64,000 bases of DNA. Source: Ignavibacteria bacterium (GTDB taxonomy: Bacteria; Bacteroidota; Ignavibacteria; Tepidaquicellales; Tepidaquicellaceae). Positions 47,621 to 56,621 of this stretch are shown in pieces. The DNA lies in the NCBI GenBank assembly GCA_019187405.1, contig JABAQZ010000004.1:140832-204831 (forward strand). Direction: 5' to 3'. Position numbers and translations under genes: made by a program. The notes below the pieces were generated by a model, which was not told the DNA's origin, did no database searches, and saw nothing but the letters and a program-made list of their open reading frames with translations. Every line of letters starts with the position of its first letter. Position 1 is the first letter of the stretch.

Positions 47621-48028
47621 TCAGGCGGTAATTAAATTAATAAATTTCTTTTTGGGTTCGGATATAAGCTTTACCGATTTACCGGCAATCTTCAGAGTGA
47701 AGAGATTTTTATCTTTGTTGTATTTGTATAGTATTAACTTGTATTCAGAGTTTTTAAAATTATAAAACCTGTAAGTGTAATTTGCATAACCGGATTTTGA
47801 TACGTCAACTACCGGAGCGGATAAACCTTCAACATTAAATGAAAGCTCTTTTTTCTCGGCATCAATGTCGGGAGTTACATTAATTTTGTAATGAAAATTT
47901 TCAAAAAGCTTTTTTGTCCTGAAGTCAAATAAAATGTAATCTGTATTCTTTATTGCATCATGCTCTCTTGAAATATAAAGTTCATATTCATAATCGAGTT
48001 TGTCCGGTCTTACTTGTCTGGTTCTCAT
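47621..48028 (-). CDS. Conserved hypothetical protein between hisS and lgt
   Basis: The product has 135 residues with no signal peptide or membrane helix. The sequence reads as alternating beta-strands (YTDYILFDFRT-like, FHYKINVTPDID, ELSFNVEGLSAPVVDVS, YTYRFYNF) rich in Lys and Tyr. No family was recognised. It is separated from hisS by one base and from lgt by six, so it is translated in the same transcript. Confidence 0.7.
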   Translation of the reverse strand: MRTRQVRPDKLDYEYELYISREHDAIKNTDYILFDFRTKKLFENFHYKINVTPDIDAEKKELSFNVEGLSAPVVDVSKSGYANYTYRFYNFKNSEYKLILYKYNKDKNLFTLKIAGKSVKLISEPKKKFINLITA

Positions 48029-48029
48029 G

Positions 48030-49271
48030 CTAAAGCATATTTTTTATGTTATTAAAATCTTCGACTTCAATTTCGGTGCCATCAGACATTCTTTTAAGTT
48101 TACCTTTTCCCGATTTGATTTCTTCATCACCGATTACCAATACATATTTTGCATTAAGTTTGTTTGCTTCCTTCATCTGTGATTTGACATTCCGTCCGAG
48201 ATAATCCGTATCGCATTTTACACCATCATTTCTCAGCGACTGAAGCAATCCGGAAGCAAACTTCCTGCTATCATCTCCGATTGTTATTATGTATAGCTGC
48301 AGTTGTTTTGGAGTAGGGTAAAAGAAATTATTTGCATCGAGAATTGTGATAAATCTTTCAATGCCTGCGGCAAAACCGATTGCGGGAGTAGGTTTGCCCC
48401 CTAACTGTTGTACCAAAACGTCGTACCTGCCGCCTCCTAGCAGTGAATTCTTTGCTCCGAGAGAATCGGAAATAAATTCAAATACAGTGTTAGTATAATA
48501 ATCTATCCCTCTGACTAATTTAAAATCAACAGTGTATTTCACCGAAAGATCGTCAAGTCCCTTGAGTATTTTCTCAAAATTATTTTTCGATTCTTCAGTG
48601 AGAAAATCATATAATACAGGAGAGCCTTCCAGTATTTTAATGTCGCCCTCATCTTTTGAATCCAGTATCCTTAAAGGGTTAATTACAAGCCGTCTTTTAC
48701 TATCCTGCGACAGTTCGCTTTTATTTTTTTCAAGATATTTTATCAGCTCAACAAGAAAAACTTTCCGTTCTTCCATCGTTCCAATAGTATTTATACGGAT
48801 GTAAAAATTTTCTATGCCGAATTTTTTCAGTATTAATTCACCGAGAGAAATCATTTCAATGTCCATCAAAGAGTCGGAGCTTCCGATTGCTTCAGCTCCG
48901 AATTGCGAAAATTCCCTGAATCTGCCTGCCTGAGGACGTTCACGTCTAAACATATTGCAGATATAAAAAAGTTTTTTCAGTGGCGCTTCATTGAATAAGC
49001 TGTTTTCCAAATATGCACGAATTACAGGAGCAGTCATCTCAGGCTTTAATGTAAACTCATCATCGCTTAAAGTGTACATTTCCTTTGATACAATGTCAGT
49101 TTCTTCGCCAATACTTCTTTTAAAGAGAACTGTTTTCTCGAATGCAGGCGTTCTGATTTCATCATAATTGAAATCGCTCAAAATTTCTCTGAGCTTTGCT
49201 TCAATAAATGTTCGCTTAAATGCTTTATCCGGAAGTAAATCGTAAGTCCCTTTTGGTCTTTGAATAAACAT
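48030..49271 (-). CDS. hisS: Histidyl-tRNA synthetase
   Basis: The product has 413 residues, normal for HisRS. Motif 1 is near QRPKGTYDLLP, motif 2 is FRRERPQAGRFREFSQFG, the histidine-specific region is LVRGIDYYTNTVFEF, and motif 3 is GGGRYDVL ... IGFAAGIERF. The C-terminal anticodon domain follows (QLYIITIGDDSRKFA, ADYVLVIGDEE-like). It is first of the hisS-unknown-lgt group. Confidence 0.95.
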   Translation of the reverse strand: MFIQRPKGTYDLLPDKAFKRTFIEAKLREILSDFNYDEIRTPAFEKTVLFKRSIGEETDIVSKEMYTLSDDEFTLKPEMTAPVIRAYLENSLFNEAPLKKLFYICNMFRRERPQAGRFREFSQFGAEAIGSSDSLMDIEMISLGELILKKFGIENFYIRINTIGTMEERKVFLVELIKYLEKNKSELSQDSKRRLVINPLRILDSKDEGDIKILEGSPVLYDFLTEESKNNFEKILKGLDDLSVKYTVDFKLVRGIDYYTNTVFEFISDSLGAKNSLLGGGRYDVLVQQLGGKPTPAIGFAAGIERFITILDANNFFYPTPKQLQLYIITIGDDSRKFASGLLQSLRNDGVKCDTDYLGRNVKSQMKEANKLNAKYVLVIGDEEIKSGKGKLKRMSDGTEIEVEDFNNIKNML

Positions 49272-49708
49272 TCGTTAAAATAAATTTTATATGCAATTAA
49301 AAAAACTCATTTAATATATACCGTATTGATTTATCTTCATTAGTATTCGATTATTACTTCAATTCATTAAAAACTTTTATTAAGAAATGATTGTCAACAA
49401 AATTTCTATAATCTTCAAACAACCCCGCCTCTCCCAACCCTCATCTTGCAAAATGGAGGGCAAAGGCAGGGCTTGATGAAGATGAATTGTGCCTTCAATA
49501 AATTTAAAAACCAAAAACTTTTATTCATCTTTACATCTTCAATATATTTTAAAACGATGCAGGTTAATATTTATGAATTCAACATAGACATTGAAAATAC
49601 CAAAAACTGAATTTCACGTTAACATGTAAAGATATAATCAGCTAATTAAGATAAAATAATTTACTGTGTCTTAATATTTTCTTTTTAAAACATTATTTTA
49701 AAACACAA
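49272..49708. other. Gene-free stretch with an imperfect GC-rich hairpin
   Basis: No credible gene. At 49423-49472 a GC-rich patch (CCCCGCCTCTCCCAACCCTC, then AAAATGGAGGGCAAAGGCAG) forms an imperfect inverted repeat in otherwise AT-rich sequence; it looks like a dispersed palindromic element. The rest is featureless. Confidence 0.55.
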
Positions 49709-50047
49709 ATGCTGTCATTTATAATAATATGGTACGGATTGACGGGTCTGCTTGGAATTATACTCCTTGTTTTAAAACTTTCCGGAAAACAAGTCAAGCA
49801 CTTAACAGGCATAATTCACGGCTCTGCTGGATTAGCCGGTATTGCATTGCTAATATTTTTTATCTCATTTGGAAACGGTGATTCTCTGTTATTAACAATT
49901 CTGATATTTCTTCTTACATTTCTTATTGGCGGAGGAATGTTTTCAACAGTGCTTTTCGGTAAAAAGTATCCTTCATGGATTCTTCTTATTCATGTTTTAA
50001 CAGGCTTAACCGGTCTGTTGCTGTTGTTTGGTTTTTGGCTTAAATAG
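49709..50047 (+). CDS. Small four-helix membrane protein of unknown function
   Basis: The product has 112 residues and is nearly all hydrophobic, with about four helices (LSFIIIWYGLTGLLGIILLV, GLAGIALLIFFISFG, LLLTILIFLLTFLIGG, WILLIHVLTGLTGLLLLFG). The GLTGLLG/GLTGLLL repeat at both ends suggests an internal duplication. No family recognised. It has no clear ribosome-binding site and lies about 100 bp before an Asp-box gene. Confidence 0.65.
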   Translation: MLSFIIIWYGLTGLLGIILLVLKLSGKQVKHLTGIIHGSAGLAGIALLIFFISFGNGDSLLLTILIFLLTFLIGGGMFSTVLFGKKYPSWILLIHVLTGLTGLLLLFGFWLK

Positions 50048-50151
50048 TTGTAAAATCAAATCATTCTGATTTTATTTTAAAAAATAATTGAAATTAAATA
50101 TTAATAACGGTAATTTTACAAAATTTTTTTCAATAATTACTTTAAATTAAA

Positions 50152-52308
50152 ATGAAAGCAAAGATTATATCTATAGTTGTTATACTTTTTTTATCCAACT
50201 CATTGTTGTTTGCTGCCGGATTCAACAGCATTCATACATCCGATGGTGTAAATGTCATTGCCGTCGGTAATGATGGTTTGATTTTCAGAACAGCAAACGG
50301 CGGTAATTCATGGGCAAGTTATCTGTATCTTACAGCAGATATGAAAAGCGTTTTTTCATTTGGAAATAATGTATGGATTGCAACTGAAAACGGCGATATT
50401 TACAAAACAGGAAAAACAGTTTCTCCAATTGTTACATACAGTACAGGCGAATCATTTACAATAAACTCAATTTGCTTCATTAGCGACAATACTGGTTTTC
50501 TCTGCGGTGACGGAGGAAGAATTTATAAATCTATCAACGGAGGAGTTAACTGGGATTTATCCAATACAGGCATTGCCAATGTTAAGCTGAATTCAATTTC
50601 ATTTCTTGATGAAATGAAGGGAGTTGCTGCAGGCGATAACGGAACCATTTATCTCACAGAAAATGGGGGAGTAACATGGACTGAACAGACAACAGGTACC
50701 GTAAGAAATTTACTAAAAGCAAAATATTTCATCGATGGGATTATAGTTGTTGGCGAATACGGTACGATAATTTCAAAGACAACATCCGGAAGCTGGACTT
50801 TAATCAATACAAGAACTGATTCTGATATCAGAAGCGTTACGGGTACCGAGATTAACAAAGCCAGAGTATGCGGCGGTGGCGGATTTATAAGGAATAATCT
50901 AAACAACAGAACAAACTTCTTTAACTTTGAAAAAAATCCAATGCTTGCAAATCTTGTGGATATATTTTATTACAATGATAATGCCGGATTTGCAGTCAGC
51001 AGTCTTAATAATGCAATTATAAGAACTACGAACGGCGGATTTAACTGGGAACTTCCATCAGGTACAAGTACTTCTTTTAACTGGGTTCAGAAATCACCTA
51101 ACGGAAGCGGTATAGGCAATAACCTTTGTATGCACCCAAAAAATAGAAATTCGGCTTATGTTGTATATGGAAATAAAGTTTATGTATCGAGAGACAGAGG
51201 AGAATCATGGACGCAGATAGCAACAATAAGCATCGGAAGCAGGGCTCATTCATTTTATGTAAGTCCTGTCGATACGAATATCTGGGTATGTGCAATAGAA
51301 AGTTCGCCCGATAAAGTTGTAAGAACCACTAATTACGGTGCTACCTGGAGTACAATAATTTCTTATGATTTCAGCACTTACGGACAACCGCTTGAAATGG
51401 ATCAGAATAATCCTTCGGTGTTTTATTATGCGCCGACAAATACTTCAGGCACAGGATTATTCAAATCTACCGATAACGGAGCAACATTTAATCTTGTAGC
51501 TCCTTATGGAATATCGAGCGTAGGCTCGCCCTGTGATTTGATAGTAATGTGGGACAGCTCTGATGTAATATTCATGGGTGATGACGGTGCGGAAATTTAT
51601 AAAACAACAAACGGCGGACTTAACTGGTCAATTGTAAAACCTGGAACTTCTTCTGAAATACCTTCTATGTGCAACTCCGTTTTTGACCAGAGCATTTGTT
51701 ATGCAACAACGTGGGGCAACACACAGGTTTATAGAACCATGAATCACGGCGATGCATGGAGCATTGTATCAAATAATTCTGGAAGCGGGTGGGGATCGGA
51801 TCTTTGTCATGAGGACCCGGATGTTGTATTGACGGGAAACTACGGTTCACAGGCATATCTGACAACAAACGGCGGAGCTAATTTCTTTAACATTAACACC
51901 GGATTATCCGGTGCCGGAGCAGGAATCATGGTGCCTGATAGAGGATGGATGTTAAACATGCAGACAGGCAGTCTCTTCAAATTAAATATAGTTTACAGCG
52001 TAGTAACATCTGCAAATGAAAATTTATTGTCAACAGCTGTCCCGGGAGATTTTGAACTTTATCAGAATTATCCTAATCCGTTTAATCCGGAAACAAAGAT
52101 AAAATTTTCTTTGCCGAATTCAGGGAACATAACATTAAAAGTTTATAACGGAATAGGAAAAGAAGTTGAAACTTTATCTGAGGGATTCAGAAACGCGGGG
52201 ACGTATGAAGTAAGTTTTGATGCTTCTTCATTGTCTTCGGGTGTTTATTTTTACACGCTGACTGCAGATGGAGTAAAGCAGACAAAGAAATTTATGCTTC
52301 TGAAATAA
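50152..52308 (+). CDS. Secreted Asp-box (Ycf48/BNR-like) double-propeller protein with T9SS type A sorting domain
   Basis: The product has 718 residues with a signal peptide (1-21). About ten Asp-box motifs are seen, for example IFRTANGGNSW, IYKSINGGVNW, IYLTENGGVTW, VYVSRDRGESW, VVRTTNYGATW and IYKTTNGGLNW. That number suggests two propellers or one large one. The C terminus (from ~630) has NYPNPFNPETKI, SSGVYFYTL and KKFMLLK. Its fold relates it to the genes at 1990 and 6909. The role is probably binding at the cell surface. It ends in a strong terminator. Confidence 0.85.
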   Translation: MKAKIISIVVILFLSNSLLFAAGFNSIHTSDGVNVIAVGNDGLIFRTANGGNSWASYLYLTADMKSVFSFGNNVWIATENGDIYKTGKTVSPIVTYSTGESFTINSICFISDNTGFLCGDGGRIYKSINGGVNWDLSNTGIANVKLNSISFLDEMKGVAAGDNGTIYLTENGGVTWTEQTTGTVRNLLKAKYFIDGIIVVGEYGTIISKTTSGSWTLINTRTDSDIRSVTGTEINKARVCGGGGFIRNNLNNRTNFFNFEKNPMLANLVDIFYYNDNAGFAVSSLNNAIIRTTNGGFNWELPSGTSTSFNWVQKSPNGSGIGNNLCMHPKNRNSAYVVYGNKVYVSRDRGESWTQIATISIGSRAHSFYVSPVDTNIWVCAIESSPDKVVRTTNYGATWSTIISYDFSTYGQPLEMDQNNPSVFYYAPTNTSGTGLFKSTDNGATFNLVAPYGISSVGSPCDLIVMWDSSDVIFMGDDGAEIYKTTNGGLNWSIVKPGTSSEIPSMCNSVFDQSICYATTWGNTQVYRTMNHGDAWSIVSNNSGSGWGSDLCHEDPDVVLTGNYGSQAYLTTNGGANFFNINTGLSGAGAGIMVPDRGWMLNMQTGSLFKLNIVYSVVTSANENLLSTAVPGDFELYQNYPNPFNPETKIKFSLPNSGNITLKVYNGIGKEVETLSEGFRNAGTYEVSFDASSLSSGVYFYTLTADGVKQTKKFMLLK

Positions 52309-52334
52309 AAATCTAAATTTTTATAAAAATAAAA

Positions 52335-52370
52335 ATTCCGCCGGGGGTTAACACGGCGGGATTTTTTTTT
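52335..52370 (+). terminator. Rho-independent terminator
   Basis: Stem ATTCCGCCG / CGGCGGGAT with one mismatch and a T-run of nine, 27 bp after the Asp-box gene stop. Confidence 0.85.
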
Positions 52371-52410
52371 ATAACGCTTTATTTGGATTAAAATAATAAT
52401 ACGGATGCCA

Positions 52411-53943
52411 TTAAGCCGGGAATTTACGGAGTAAATTACTATTTTGATTATTTCTCAAAAGCAATTCTTCCGCTATTTCAAGCATCCATTTCCTTTCCTT
52501 TGTATCTTTACTGGATTTGATTTGATCAATGACTTCATTAAGTCTTATTTTATCGGCTTTTACGCTGAGTCTCAATATTGTTTTAAAAAATTTAAGGAAG
52601 TTAAGCAGCGTGACTTTATGATATTCAGAAATTAGTTTATTATTTTTAATGAAGTGTCTGAAACTGTCTGTCTGAGAACGGACGGAGTCTAAATATCCGA
52701 GTCTGTAAAATATTTTAATTTTAAGAATATACATATCCAGAGTTATCGGCAGCAATTCATGTTTTATATTGGAAATGAAATTCAGCGATTCAGTAAATTC
52801 ATTTTTGTAAAAACACATTACTGCTTTTGCATAATTTAGAATATTGGTTCTGGAATCTTCCTTTACTTTATTTATGTTATCCATAATAAATTCTTCAGCC
52901 CATTCAAACTCGTTATTTTTCAATGCAGAATTAATAATTAATCTAAAATTCAAAAAATCTAATTTGTCAGAAGTATATAATGTGAACAGGTTATTCTTAA
53001 ACTGAAATTTATAATTTTCGAAGATCTCTTTAGTTAAATCGTATTTTCCTTTAACATTTTCCAGTGTGCAGAATACAATCATTCTCTGCATGTAATAAAA
53101 GAGAACATCTCTGCTTAATCGTTTTTGATATATATTTATTAAATTAAAAAGATCTCTGTATGCGTTGATTCCCGAATCCGAAGAATTCATTTTTAAGTCA
53201 TTCAATGTTAAATCAAGAAATAGATTTAAGTATTTATCTTTGGGAGAAGTGATTTTTTTAAGTGCATTTATCATGTTCTCCAGGATTGTTCTGTCAATTA
53301 TTTCCCCAATATTTGAAACATAATTTATATCTTCGAAAGAGTAAACATCAGATTCCAGCTGATTAATTATTGAAATTGAGTTAAATATGAAATAATATAT
53401 CAGATTAATATAAGAATTATAGCCGCATTCTCGTAGAGATACAATATTATTATGAGAATTATTATAGTTGTGTTCAATTACAAAAAGATTATGCAGCAGA
53501 TAAAAATCTGATAAATCAATTATTTTCTTATTTGAAAATAACTTTTTTAGGGAATTTAGTTTCCGTTTGTAAGCATCATCGGTATTTCTTTGTGACATTT
53601 GCTCCAATATTTTAATTTCCTTAGCCGGAAGGTTAGAGCGTGAATTCAATATGAATAAGTATTCTTCGGCAAGTTTATTTATGAGAGAAAGATATTTCCT
53701 GAAAAGTTTATCGTTGTATTTATTTTTTTTTGTAGCCAGCCTAAACAATAATTGTTTGGAAATTTCCGAATCCGAAAAATCCGGATGATATTTTTTCAAA
53801 ACTTTGAAGAGATTTGAAACAACGATATTATTGTTAAAAAAAGGGGAATTAATCATTTTCTCAAATTCATTCATTTCCTTCTGAGAAAATTTTTTTAGGA
53901 TTTTGACTACTGTAAAATGATCCAAGTGGTTCTTGTTTTTCAT
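52411..53943 (-). CDS. Large helical-repeat (TPR-like) protein of unknown function
   Basis: The product has 510 residues from the ATG at 53943; a GTG at 53958 would add five. There is no signal peptide or membrane helix. It opens KILKKFSQKEMNEFEKMINSPFFN, then SNLFKVLKKYHPDF, and is almost entirely alpha-helical with repeated Leu/Phe/Lys/Asn heptad-like helices, as in TPR-like solenoids. Tyr- and Asn-rich composition suits the AT-rich genome. No family name can be given. A decayed C-terminal copy is at 666-1022, so the family has several members in this genome. Confidence 0.75.
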   Translation of the reverse strand: MKNKNHLDHFTVVKILKKFSQKEMNEFEKMINSPFFNNNIVVSNLFKVLKKYHPDFSDSEISKQLLFRLATKKNKYNDKLFRKYLSLINKLAEEYLFILNSRSNLPAKEIKILEQMSQRNTDDAYKRKLNSLKKLFSNKKIIDLSDFYLLHNLFVIEHNYNNSHNNIVSLRECGYNSYINLIYYFIFNSISIINQLESDVYSFEDINYVSNIGEIIDRTILENMINALKKITSPKDKYLNLFLDLTLNDLKMNSSDSGINAYRDLFNLINIYQKRLSRDVLFYYMQRMIVFCTLENVKGKYDLTKEIFENYKFQFKNNLFTLYTSDKLDFLNFRLIINSALKNNEFEWAEEFIMDNINKVKEDSRTNILNYAKAVMCFYKNEFTESLNFISNIKHELLPITLDMYILKIKIFYRLGYLDSVRSQTDSFRHFIKNNKLISEYHKVTLLNFLKFFKTILRLSVKADKIRLNEVIDQIKSSKDTKERKWMLEIAEELLLRNNQNSNLLRKFPA

Positions 53944-54200
53944 GTGGGTTACAATCACAATTATTTGAAAATATATTAATAAATATTCATTTATTTAAGT
54001 AAAATAAAACTTATAAAGTTAATCGCAGCATATATCTTTTCACAATTTTAAAATTATTTCCACGATTTAAATATTAATAAGAATTGCAAATTATCTATAT
54101 GAATATGAAATTCAGCAATTAAAAAATAAAGGGGATTTAATATCTATGATTTAAGTAGAAAAGATCCTCAAAACTTTAAACCTTATTAAAATATTTTATT

Positions 54201-54881
54201 ATGATTAAAAAAATTTCAGTCTTTTTAATTTTATTGGCAGTATCAGCAATTGGCACTGCTTCTGCACAGACGTCGAGGATAAATATTTATTCTGCATATA
54301 CGTTTGACGATGATATAGAAGCTGTTACGAATAACAATAATTATTTCAAAGGAACGGTCAAAGCCGGTTATCAATGGGGAATAGGATATGAATATGTACT
54401 CAGGCAGACGTATGGAATTGAATTGCAGTATTACAGACAGGACACTGATTTTGATGTCAATTATACAACCAGCAATGACACAAATGCAAACAAGACTTTT
54501 GGTCTTGGTGAAAACTTTATCATGCTCAGCGGTAACAAATATTTTCCCATCCCGCGCTCAAAAGTTATGCTTTACGGTGGTTTGATGTTAGGTATGGCAA
54601 TATTTGACAATAAGGATCCACTGCCGGGCGCCGAATCATCTACAACAAATTTTGCATGGGGCGGACGAGCAGGAATGTTTTTGAATTTTTCGGAGAATGT
54701 AGGGTTAAAATTACATGCACAATTGTTATCAGCCGTGCAGTCATTTGGAGGAGGTTTGTATCTTGGAACGGGCGGAGTAGGCGCAGGTCTTGATACTGAA
54801 TCTTCAATGTATCAGTTTGGAGCAGGAGGAGCGCTCGTGATACAATTCGGCGGAAAGACAAAACCCAAAATCAGAAAGTAA
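54201..54881 (+). CDS. Outer-membrane beta-barrel protein
   Basis: The product has 226 residues with a signal peptide (1-22, ending ASAQ). The mature part shows amphipathic strands of a small eight-stranded barrel: INIYSAYTFDDD, YQWGIGYEYVLRQTYGIELQYY-like strands, MLYGGLMLGMAIF, GGRAGMFLNFSENVGLKL and a terminal GGALVIQFGG. It fits the opacity/OmpW-like porin-family group. Role unknown. It is 75 bp ahead of the HdeD-like gene. Confidence 0.78.
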   Translation: MIKKISVFLILLAVSAIGTASAQTSRINIYSAYTFDDDIEAVTNNNNYFKGTVKAGYQWGIGYEYVLRQTYGIELQYYRQDTDFDVNYTTSNDTNANKTFGLGENFIMLSGNKYFPIPRSKVMLYGGLMLGMAIFDNKDPLPGAESSTTNFAWGGRAGMFLNFSENVGLKLHAQLLSAVQSFGGGLYLGTGGVGAGLDTESSMYQFGAGGALVIQFGGKTKPKIRK

Positions 54882-54956
54882 TTTGTTTCCGGAAATTGCT
54901 TCATAAAATAGTAAGGCAGATAATTTACAAATTTTAAAAATTAAAATTCATCATCT

Positions 54957-55511
54957 ATGTTTAAAAAATGGTGGGTAATATTAATTCAGGGAATATTAAT
55001 GGTAATTCTCGGGATAATAATATTCAATAATCCGGAGGAAGCGCTTGCAGGAATTTCTCTCTGGCTTGGAATACTAATAACTCTTACCGGATTAACCGGA
55101 ATCTTAGGCTGGATATTTGCCGGGAAAGAGCATCGTGAAACAGGTTCGTTAATATGGAGTATAATTTCTCTGCTTGTCGGATTATATACGCTTATGAATC
55201 TTCTTGCAGCAATGAAAGCAATAACAATCATTTTCGGAGTATGGGTATTATTTACGGGATTTAGCTTAATTAAATCCGGCTGGACATTAAAAAACGAAAC
55301 CATAATTGGATGGATTATCTTAGTCGTCGGAATATTTTCATTAATTGCAGGTCTGATGATGATCTTTAATTTAGGGGCTGGCGCAGAGGGAATTTCTTTC
55401 ATATTAGGGCTTCAGGTAATAGCAGCCGGAATAGCTTTAATGCTTTTTTCATTTGTAAAAAAATCTGTTAAGAATAAGATTGAGGATAAGATAAAATCGA
55501 TTAAAAACTGA
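54957..55511 (+). CDS. HdeD/DUF308-family membrane protein
   Basis: The product has 184 residues with six helices in three pairs, each pair carrying the DUF308 theme WWVILIQGILMVILGIIIF and LGILITLTGLTGILG. The HdeD family is linked to acid resistance in enterobacteria; in other groups its role is unproved. It starts ATG at 54957 and may share a transcript with the barrel gene upstream. Confidence 0.85.
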   Translation: MFKKWWVILIQGILMVILGIIIFNNPEEALAGISLWLGILITLTGLTGILGWIFAGKEHRETGSLIWSIISLLVGLYTLMNLLAAMKAITIIFGVWVLFTGFSLIKSGWTLKNETIIGWIILVVGIFSLIAGLMMIFNLGAGAEGISFILGLQVIAAGIALMLFSFVKKSVKNKIEDKIKSIKN

Positions 55512-55676
55512 TTTAATAAGTTTATCATTTTAGAAAAGTTTACATAGAATCAAATTAAATTCTAATTGAGGTTATTAGCTCGTATTCATTCTGATTTGTT
55601 TTTTAAAAATATTATTAGACAATATATATTTTAACAAAAATATAAATTAAATTGAGAATAAATAAATATTCAATTT

Positions 55677-56501
55677 ATGAAAACAAATAATTTCAAAATA
55701 ACAATTTTCTATCTCGCCATTTTAAATTTATTCATTTGCGGGAAATTATTTTCACAAACTTCGGCTGATGATCTTGCGAAACAGCTGTCGAATCCGGTGG
55801 CAAATTTGATAAGTGTTCCTTTTCAGTTTAACTTTCAGTATAATATAAATGATAATACTGATAACAGTTATAATGGATACAAATTATTATTAAATTTTCA
55901 GCCGGTGATTCCCGTAAGTTTAAGCAAAGGATTAAATCTTATTAACAGGGTAATTGTACCAGTGATGACTCAAAAAGACGTTACTTCAAAAGATGCAAAA
56001 GAAGAAGGATTGGGAGATATACTTTATACTCCATATTTTTCACCATCAAATACAAAGCTTATAGTTGGAATCGCTCCTGCATTTTCATTCCCAACGGCAA
56101 CAAATGATTTATTAGGTTCAAAAAAATTTAATTTAGGCGCAGGTGTGGTTGTCTTGGGACAGCCTGATAAATGGACATTGGGAGGTTTGGTAACGCAGTT
56201 TTGGTCAGTAGCTGGAGATGATGAGAGACAGGATGTTAGTACATTGTTTGTTCAGCCATTTATTTCTTATGGATTTAAAGGAGGATTTACGCTGGGAGTG
56301 CTTTCGGAAAATACTTATGACTGGAAAAACAAAATGCTTGTTTCGGGACTTGTTCAGCTTACAATGTCACAGGTCTTTAAAATTGCCGGAAAGCAAGTTG
56401 CCAGTATTGGTCTTTATCCTGTAGGTTATTATGCAAATAAAAACATAAAAAAACCTGAATGGGGAGTAAGAACAGTGCTGACCTTTATATTTCCAAAGTA
56501 A
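55677..56501 (+). CDS. Outer-membrane transporter-like beta-barrel (phenol/MetA-pathway-like)
   Basis: The product has 274 residues with a signal peptide (1-26, ending LFSQ). Conserved-looking blocks are QLSNPVANLISVPFQFNF, GLGDILYTPYFSP, APAFSFPTATNDLLGSKKF and GLVTQFWSVAGDD. This is the pattern of the outer-membrane family often annotated neuromedin-U or transporter (Phenol_MetA_deg-like). It lies 120 bp before the sulfatase and could let a substrate or product cross the outer membrane (inference). Confidence 0.75.
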   Translation: MKTNNFKITIFYLAILNLFICGKLFSQTSADDLAKQLSNPVANLISVPFQFNFQYNINDNTDNSYNGYKLLLNFQPVIPVSLSKGLNLINRVIVPVMTQKDVTSKDAKEEGLGDILYTPYFSPSNTKLIVGIAPAFSFPTATNDLLGSKKFNLGAGVVVLGQPDKWTLGGLVTQFWSVAGDDERQDVSTLFVQPFISYGFKGGFTLGVLSENTYDWKNKMLVSGLVQLTMSQVFKIAGKQVASIGLYPVGYYANKNIKKPEWGVRTVLTFIFPK

Positions 56502-56621
56502 AATAGAATTAATCAAATTAAATGAAATTATAAATTTGAAATACATTATTATTAATAAAATTATTTCATTTCCATTAAAACAAATATTTTAATTAAAACA
56601 TATATTCGAGAGGATTAAAAA

